A stretch of DNA of 64,000 nucleotides, from positions 1,028,005-1,092,004 of the forward strand of contig NZ_SDOZ01000002.1 of the NCBI RefSeq assembly GCF_004134775.1, read 5' to 3'. The first letter of the stretch is position 1; each line of letters begins with the position of its first letter. This document shows, in pieces, positions 59,799-64,000 of the stretch. The stretch comes from Candidatus Borkfalkia ceftriaxoniphila. Lineage in GTDB: Bacteria > Bacillota > Clostridia > Christensenellales > Borkfalkiaceae. Under the pieces are notes generated by a model, which did not search any database, was not told the DNA's origin, and saw nothing but the letters and a program-made list of their open reading frames with translations. The translations under genes were made by a program, and so were the position numbers.

Positions 59799-60644
59799 AT
59801 GTCCAAAGTCATCAAAAAGGGATTCGTTTTACTTGCCTGCGCCTTTATGCTTTTATGCGGTTCCTTGATCCCCGCGCTGACCGTATCCGCAAGCGCAGAA
59901 GAAACCTCGTCCGACCGCTATTATGACGAGTATCCGATCAGTACGTATGCGGTTGACTCTGAAACAGTAAATTATTCTAGAAGAACCTATGATATGGTTA
60001 CAACGACTAATGAGGCGCCTGATTATTATGCAAATTCAGATTTAAGCAATTCTTGTGGGCCTACTGCAGGCGGAATTATTGTTGGTTTTTATGATCGTTA
60101 CTACGAAAATTTAATTCCTGGTTTTACTCCTAATTATACAAATGGTCGTTATAAAGTAAAAGATAAAGTTTATATACCTGCCTTAATGCAAGAACTGTAT
60201 ACGTTAATGCGTACTAACGTAGACGATGTCGGCGTAAGCGAAGCAGATTGCAAAAATGGTTTAAAGACATATGTAGAACAAAAAGGATATAATTTAAGTT
60301 ATTCTTCCGTAAAAAATACATGGGGAACATTTCAATTAAGTTCTGCGAAAAGCGCCATAGATAATAATAAGCCTATTTTATTATTTTGTGATGAAGCTGG
60401 TTTGATCATTGTTGCGCAAGGAGATCACTACGATAGAATTGTAACGTCAATTGTTCAGAATAGACATGTAATGGTAGCTTATGGCTATTGTACTGTAAAA
60501 TATTATAACGGCTTAGATGAAAATTTTAGAACAGATACATATTTGATGGTATCTACAGGGCTATATTCTCAAAGTACAGCCTTTGTTCAGGTAAATACTA
60601 CCGCCTGGTTAGATAATGGATATGCCGTAACGATAACCGCTTAA
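59799..60644 (+). CDS. Secreted C39-like cysteine protease-like protein
   Basis: This 281-aa protein has a signal peptide (residues 1-34, cleavage after SASA). The mature part has Cys86 in NSCGPTAGGIIVGFYDRYY and His223 in NRHVMVAYGY, the order and spacing of the papain-like C39 fold; a catalytic Asp/Asn is not certain. From about codon 55 the DNA becomes AT-rich, unlike the signal-peptide part. The ATG at 59799 is 11 nt from CGGAG; the ATG at 59790 is only 2 nt from it. It sits between sigma factor and anti-sigma-like genes. Confidence 0.75.
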   Translation: MSKVIKKGFVLLACAFMLLCGSLIPALTVSASAEETSSDRYYDEYPISTYAVDSETVNYSRRTYDMVTTTNEAPDYYANSDLSNSCGPTAGGIIVGFYDRYYENLIPGFTPNYTNGRYKVKDKVYIPALMQELYTLMRTNVDDVGVSEADCKNGLKTYVEQKGYNLSYSSVKNTWGTFQLSSAKSAIDNNKPILLFCDEAGLIIVAQGDHYDRIVTSIVQNRHVMVAYGYCTVKYYNGLDENFRTDTYLMVSTGLYSQSTAFVQVNTTAWLDNGYAVTITA

Positions 60645-60653
60645 GGAGATAAG

Positions 60654-61325
60654 ATGGCGAAAAAACGCTCTATACATGAACTTATCGAAGAGCAGGAGCC
60701 CGAAGCCAAACAGAGAATGTGGGACGAAGTCCGTCAAAGAATAGCCCAAGAAGATATTTTGGGCGAAGGCACGCCTACCTGTAAAAAATTTTCTTGGAAA
60801 AAAATCGCTACCATTGCTGCGTCGTTTGTTTTGGTATTGGGGATTAGTTTGTTTTCCGTATTTTATTTTATGCCGCAGGAGAAACTGAAAAGTCGTTACT
60901 GTACCCAAGAGGAGTATTCTTCGCAACCAATAGAGGAAACGATAAAAAAACATGCGGAAATTAATCAGAAAAACTGGTTGTATTTAGATTGGTATGAGTT
61001 TGCTGAAAGCATTATTAATGTTACATATTATTTAAACAGTACGGGCGAAGAAATTTGTTTTAGTGAAGAGATCATAAGTGGAGAAACTGGTGATCGTGTA
61101 AAGATATTCATCACGGATAATTTTACTAATATTGATATGCTAGAAAATTTCATAATCACATGTTTGAGTAAGCAAACGGTAAAGAATGTAGAAATAAACT
61201 ATGCTAATAGTCTTACAAGTGCTTTTGCCTTTTTCGAATATGAAGAATATCGTTATTATTTAGAATTATCCCAACCCATGACCGAAACCGCAATATTGGA
61301 TATTGTAGAAGAACTTTTACCGTAA
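60654..61325 (+). CDS. Membrane anti-sigma-factor-like protein
   Basis: This 223-aa protein has about 50 cytoplasmic residues (RSIHELIEEQEPEAKQRMWDE, able to form helices that clamp a sigma factor), one TM helix (residues about 54-76) and a 145-residue extracytoplasmic sensor with no recognised domain. It lies 9 bp after the protease-like gene with AAGGAGAT before the ATG. Topology and neighbourhood indicate an anti-sigma factor; sequence similarity is not obvious. The exported half is AT-rich, the cytoplasmic half is not. Confidence 0.65.
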   Translation: MAKKRSIHELIEEQEPEAKQRMWDEVRQRIAQEDILGEGTPTCKKFSWKKIATIAASFVLVLGISLFSVFYFMPQEKLKSRYCTQEEYSSQPIEETIKKHAEINQKNWLYLDWYEFAESIINVTYYLNSTGEEICFSEEIISGETGDRVKIFITDNFTNIDMLENFIITCLSKQTVKNVEINYANSLTSAFAFFEYEEYRYYLELSQPMTETAILDIVEELLP

Positions 61326-61336
61326 ATATGGAAGTT

Positions 61337-61370
61337 CCCGCCGCGCATTTGCGCGGCGGGGTTTTTTATT
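61337..61370 (+). terminator. Terminator of the sigma cassette
   Basis: CCCGCCGCGC (61337-61346), ATTT loop, GCGCGGCGGG, then GTTTTTTATTTTTTT. Confidence 0.92.
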
Positions 61371-61515
61371 TTTTTGGTGAATTTCAACTATAATGAAGAA
61401 AAATTTGGTAAATCGGTCTACTTATCGAAAGAAAAAAACATAGGAAAGTAGAGCAAATTTTAAGGCGTTATAGGCAAGGACACTGACAAAACGCGCAAAA
61501 ATGACGAAAATTTTA

Positions 61516-61567
61516 TAAAAAAGGAGCCAAATCGGGGCGAAATGCTCGCATTTGGCTCCTTTTTTTG
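61516..61567. terminator. Second terminator in a gene-free stretch
   Basis: AAAAAGGAGCCAAAT pairs with ATTTGGCTCCTTTTT around a 17-nt internal loop. The 327-bp gap 61326-61652 holds this, the previous terminator and a TATAAT at 61389-61394, but no convincing coding frame. It may end a small RNA. Confidence 0.75.
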
Positions 61568-61652
61568 TAGATGAATTTACCATTGAAATTTTGTACCAAA
61601 TGTAGATAATTAAATTTGCAAAAGAATAAAACCGATCGAAATCGGAGGTCCT

Positions 61653-63968
61653 ATGAGAAAGATTCACAGCAACGTGCCCGTTTTGTTTGTGCCCGAAGAA
61701 TGGACGGTCACCGAATACGGCTTTAACAAGGGTCGCTCGCTTCCCAATGAAACAGTGTTTTCCGTCGGCAACGGTTACCTCGGCGTGCGCGGCTATTTTG
61801 AAGAGGGCGTGCCGTCGGGCGTGCCGTGCGAACAGTCGCTCCTCATTAACGGTGTGTATGAATATCATCCCTATCGTCATATCTGGCAGCGCCCCGGTTT
61901 CCCCGGCCGCTATCATTCCATCTTTTCGCAGGTCAATGCTCTCGCCCTCAAAGTTTACGCCGACGGCGAACTGTGCACGCCTTTTGAAAGCGCGGAAAAT
62001 TATATGCGGCGGCTGGATCTGAAAAACGGCGTGATGAAACGCGAATACGATTTAATCACTTCCGCAAACAAGCGCTTACATATTTCTTTACAGCGTTTCG
62101 CCTGTCAAAACGACGTGCATGTTCTCATGCACCGCGTCGAGATCTCTTCCGACGAAAAAATTTCCGTGCGTATCGAAACGCCTCTGTGCCTTCCCGCCCG
62201 CGCGGACGGTATACGCAAGGAAGAAATCGGCGGCGATAACGCCGTCCGCCTGCATCTTTTATCCCTTTCGAGAAAGGACAACGCGCGGTCTATCGACTAT
62301 CGTGCGGAAGTTTCCGCCTTCCGCGTCGCCTGCGCCCTCGAAGAACGCGCGCAGGGACTTTCGCTGCAAAAAGAGGACATGGCAGATTTATTCGTCAACG
62401 TCTTTTCGGGCGAAACGGGAAAGGGCGTTTTGACTTTGGAACGCGCCGCGTCGTTCTATACCGACAGCGACTGCGACGAGCCGCTTTCCGCGGCGAAAAA
62501 AAGCGCCGCCGCGGCGATCGGCAAAGGATTCGGCGGCTGCCTTGCGGAAAGCGAAACGTTATGGCAAAAATTTTGGGACAATGCCGATCTGCAGATCGAG
62601 GGCGACCTCATGGTTCAGCAGGGCGTTCGGTTCAGTCTTTTCATGCTGCAGATTTCTGCGGGCAAGGACGGAAAAACCAACATCGGCGCCAACGGTCTCA
62701 CGGGCACGGGCTATATGGGGCATACTTTCTGGGATACGGAAATATTTATGACGCCCGCGTTTTTGTACTCCTCGCCCGAAGTCGCAAAACAACTGCTTCT
62801 GTACCGCTATAATATTCTGCCAAACGCGGAAAAGCGCGCCGCGGAAATGGACGATGTCGGCGCCCTGTATTCCTGGAATAGCATAAACGGCGAAGAGTGC
62901 GGCCACGTGTTCGAGGCGGCGACCGCGCAATATCACCTCAACTGCGATATTTTTTACGCGATCAAGCGTTACTATCTCGCCACGGACGACTGGCAGTTTA
63001 TGAAGGATTACGGCATCGAAATGCTCGCGAAAACTTCCAAGTGCCTGTCCCACCGCGGAAACTTTATCGAACACAAGGGCGGCAAATTCTGTATCAACGG
63101 CATCTGCGGGCCCGACGAATACAATCCCGTCGTCAACAACAATCTCTATACCAACTGGCTCACGCGCGATCAATTTTACTTTACGTTGCAAATGCTCGAA
63201 AAACTGCGCGCGGAGGACGAAAGCGCCTATCTTCGCATGCTGAATTTGTGCGATTGCGACGAAAATGAACTTGCCCGCTGGAAAAGAGCCGCGGACAATA
63301 TGTATATCGCCTATGACGAAACGCTCGATCTGTATTTGCAGGACGACGATTTCCTCGATAAAGATCCCATCGACGTAGACGCGATCCCGCCCGAAAAACT
63401 TCCTCTTCTCACCCATCTGCACCCGCTCAACCTGTGGCGTTATCAGGTCATCAAACAGGCGGATATCGTATTGCTCATCTATTTATACAGCCATGAATTC
63501 ACGCGCGAGATGAAACGCAAGATCTTTGACTTTTACGAGCCGAAAACCATTCACGACAGTTCGCTGTCCGCGGGGATCCACTGTATCGTGGCGCAGGATA
63601 TCGGCTATGCGGCGGAGGCGTACGGGTATCTGAAACAGGCGGCGCGCATGGATCTGGACGACGTGAACAGGAACACTTTCAACGGCGTGCATTCCGCCTG
63701 TCAGGGGAGCGCGTACATGATGATCGTGAACGGGTTTGCGGGTATGCGCGACTACGGCGGCAAACTGCATTTCAAACCCGCGATTCCCGAAGGCTGGCAA
63801 AAGTATTCTTTTAAAATCGCTTACCGCGGCCGCCGCTTGCGCGTGACCGTGGAAAAAGAGAAAACGCAAATTTTACTTTCGGAAGGCGAGCCGATGGAAG
63901 TGGAAATCAACGGCAGAGCGGTCATGCTCTCGAAAGACCGACCGTATTGCTGCCGTACGGAGGACTGA
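61653..63968 (+). CDS. GH65 disaccharide phosphorylase
   Basis: This 771-aa protein has an N-terminal super-beta-sandwich (NETVFSVGNGYLGVRGYFEEG), an (alpha/alpha)6 catalytic domain with FWDTEIFMTPAFLY, the general acid Glu489 in CGPDEYNPVVNNNLYTN and the phosphate-site region SLSAGIHCIVAQDIG, and a C-terminal beta domain. GH65 enzymes phosphorolyse alpha-glucosides (maltose, kojibiose, trehalose, nigerose) to beta-glucose-1-phosphate plus sugar; the exact sugar cannot be told. There is no signal peptide, so it is cytoplasmic. TCGGAGG precedes the ATG. The next gene starts 10 bp downstream. Confidence 0.9.
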   Translation: MRKIHSNVPVLFVPEEWTVTEYGFNKGRSLPNETVFSVGNGYLGVRGYFEEGVPSGVPCEQSLLINGVYEYHPYRHIWQRPGFPGRYHSIFSQVNALALKVYADGELCTPFESAENYMRRLDLKNGVMKREYDLITSANKRLHISLQRFACQNDVHVLMHRVEISSDEKISVRIETPLCLPARADGIRKEEIGGDNAVRLHLLSLSRKDNARSIDYRAEVSAFRVACALEERAQGLSLQKEDMADLFVNVFSGETGKGVLTLERAASFYTDSDCDEPLSAAKKSAAAAIGKGFGGCLAESETLWQKFWDNADLQIEGDLMVQQGVRFSLFMLQISAGKDGKTNIGANGLTGTGYMGHTFWDTEIFMTPAFLYSSPEVAKQLLLYRYNILPNAEKRAAEMDDVGALYSWNSINGEECGHVFEAATAQYHLNCDIFYAIKRYYLATDDWQFMKDYGIEMLAKTSKCLSHRGNFIEHKGGKFCINGICGPDEYNPVVNNNLYTNWLTRDQFYFTLQMLEKLRAEDESAYLRMLNLCDCDENELARWKRAADNMYIAYDETLDLYLQDDDFLDKDPIDVDAIPPEKLPLLTHLHPLNLWRYQVIKQADIVLLIYLYSHEFTREMKRKIFDFYEPKTIHDSSLSAGIHCIVAQDIGYAAEAYGYLKQAARMDLDDVNRNTFNGVHSACQGSAYMMIVNGFAGMRDYGGKLHFKPAIPEGWQKYSFKIAYRGRRLRVTVEKEKTQILLSEGEPMEVEINGRAVMLSKDRPYCCRTED

Positions 63969-63977
63969 AAACGACTG

Positions 63978-64000
63978 ATGGATAGAAAGGCAGAATGGAT
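63978..64000 (+). CDS. Start of an unidentified gene (partial)
   Basis: The ATG at 63978 begins MDRKAEW and runs off the window, with GGAGG about 14 nt upstream. Genes after GH65 phosphorylases are often beta-phosphoglucomutase or another hydrolase, but nothing here identifies it. Confidence 0.4.

Noticed and set aside
61422..61916. Minus-strand frame of 164 codons across the GH65 start
   Set aside because: It overlaps the well-supported GH65 coding sequence and the terminator hairpin and shows no domain.

Overview
The window reads like a chromosome segment of an anaerobic, gut-type Bacillota (Clostridia). This is inferred from an anaerobic NrdD with NrdR boxes, strong TTGACA-17-TATAAT promoters and AGGAGG ribosome binding sites, ferritin, BclA-like collagen proteins, GlpP, a SpeA-type arginine decarboxylase and a TnpX/TndX-type large serine recombinase. 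I cannot place it to genus from sequence alone; an uncultured Christensenellales-like lineage would fit. Genes are compact, mostly separated by bidirectional terminators.

Layout. 1-4.9 kb: nrdD start, two small membrane proteins, a TrmN6-like methyltransferase, rsmI, an XRE membrane regulator and a PHP phosphatase. 5.06-22.95 kb: the most notable region. One collagen-like surface-protein gene is split in two. Its 5' part (21206-21865) is translationally coupled to a GT2-TPR glycosyltransferase; its 3' part (5059-5757) carries a BclA-like C-terminal domain. Between them lies a 15.45-kb element (about 5757-21213) that ends in near-perfect 18-bp inverted repeats around a shared 9-bp GCCCGACAG. 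The element carries a large serine recombinase at one end and a TnpW-like small gene at the other. Its cargo is a glycan-use locus: LacI regulator, beta-propeller-fused ABC permease, second permease, binding lipoprotein, two GH99/GH71-like lipoproteins and a 1066-aa surface protein. Precise excision would rejoin the host gene in frame to 452 codons.

23-32.4 kb: tRNA-Arg(CCG), a YeiH-type exporter, an operon of SGNH hydrolase, alcohol-acetyltransferase-like protein, zinc-ribbon membrane protein, YjdF-like membrane protein and GlpP, a pair of 36-bp interlocking palindromes, a GT2-GT8 fusion, a DUF6270-like protein and ferritin. 32.4-47 kb: DUF2156-GNAT fusion, XRE regulator with hydrophobic pentad repeats, MATE pump, YbaK, a small Cys-rich protein, aldo/keto reductase, Na+:solute symporter, a 1632-aa InlB-repeat lipoprotein and a divergent GH78 enzyme.

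47-53.6 kb: a six-gene minus-strand polyamine operon (speD, speA, speE, speB, carboxyspermidine dehydrogenase, carboxyspermidine decarboxylase) behind a consensus promoter and a roughly 320-nt structured leader ending in a terminator-like hairpin. It encodes both known bacterial routes from putrescine to spermidine. 53.7-58.5 kb: MarR-MATE pair, UDP-galactopyranose mutase and an acidic collagen-like lipoprotein. 58.6-61.3 kb: a cassette of ECF-type sigma factor, secreted C39-like cysteine protease and membrane anti-sigma-like protein, with repeated TTTCCAA motifs and a base-composition shift inside the exported parts. 61.6-64 kb: a GH65 phosphorylase and the start of one more gene.
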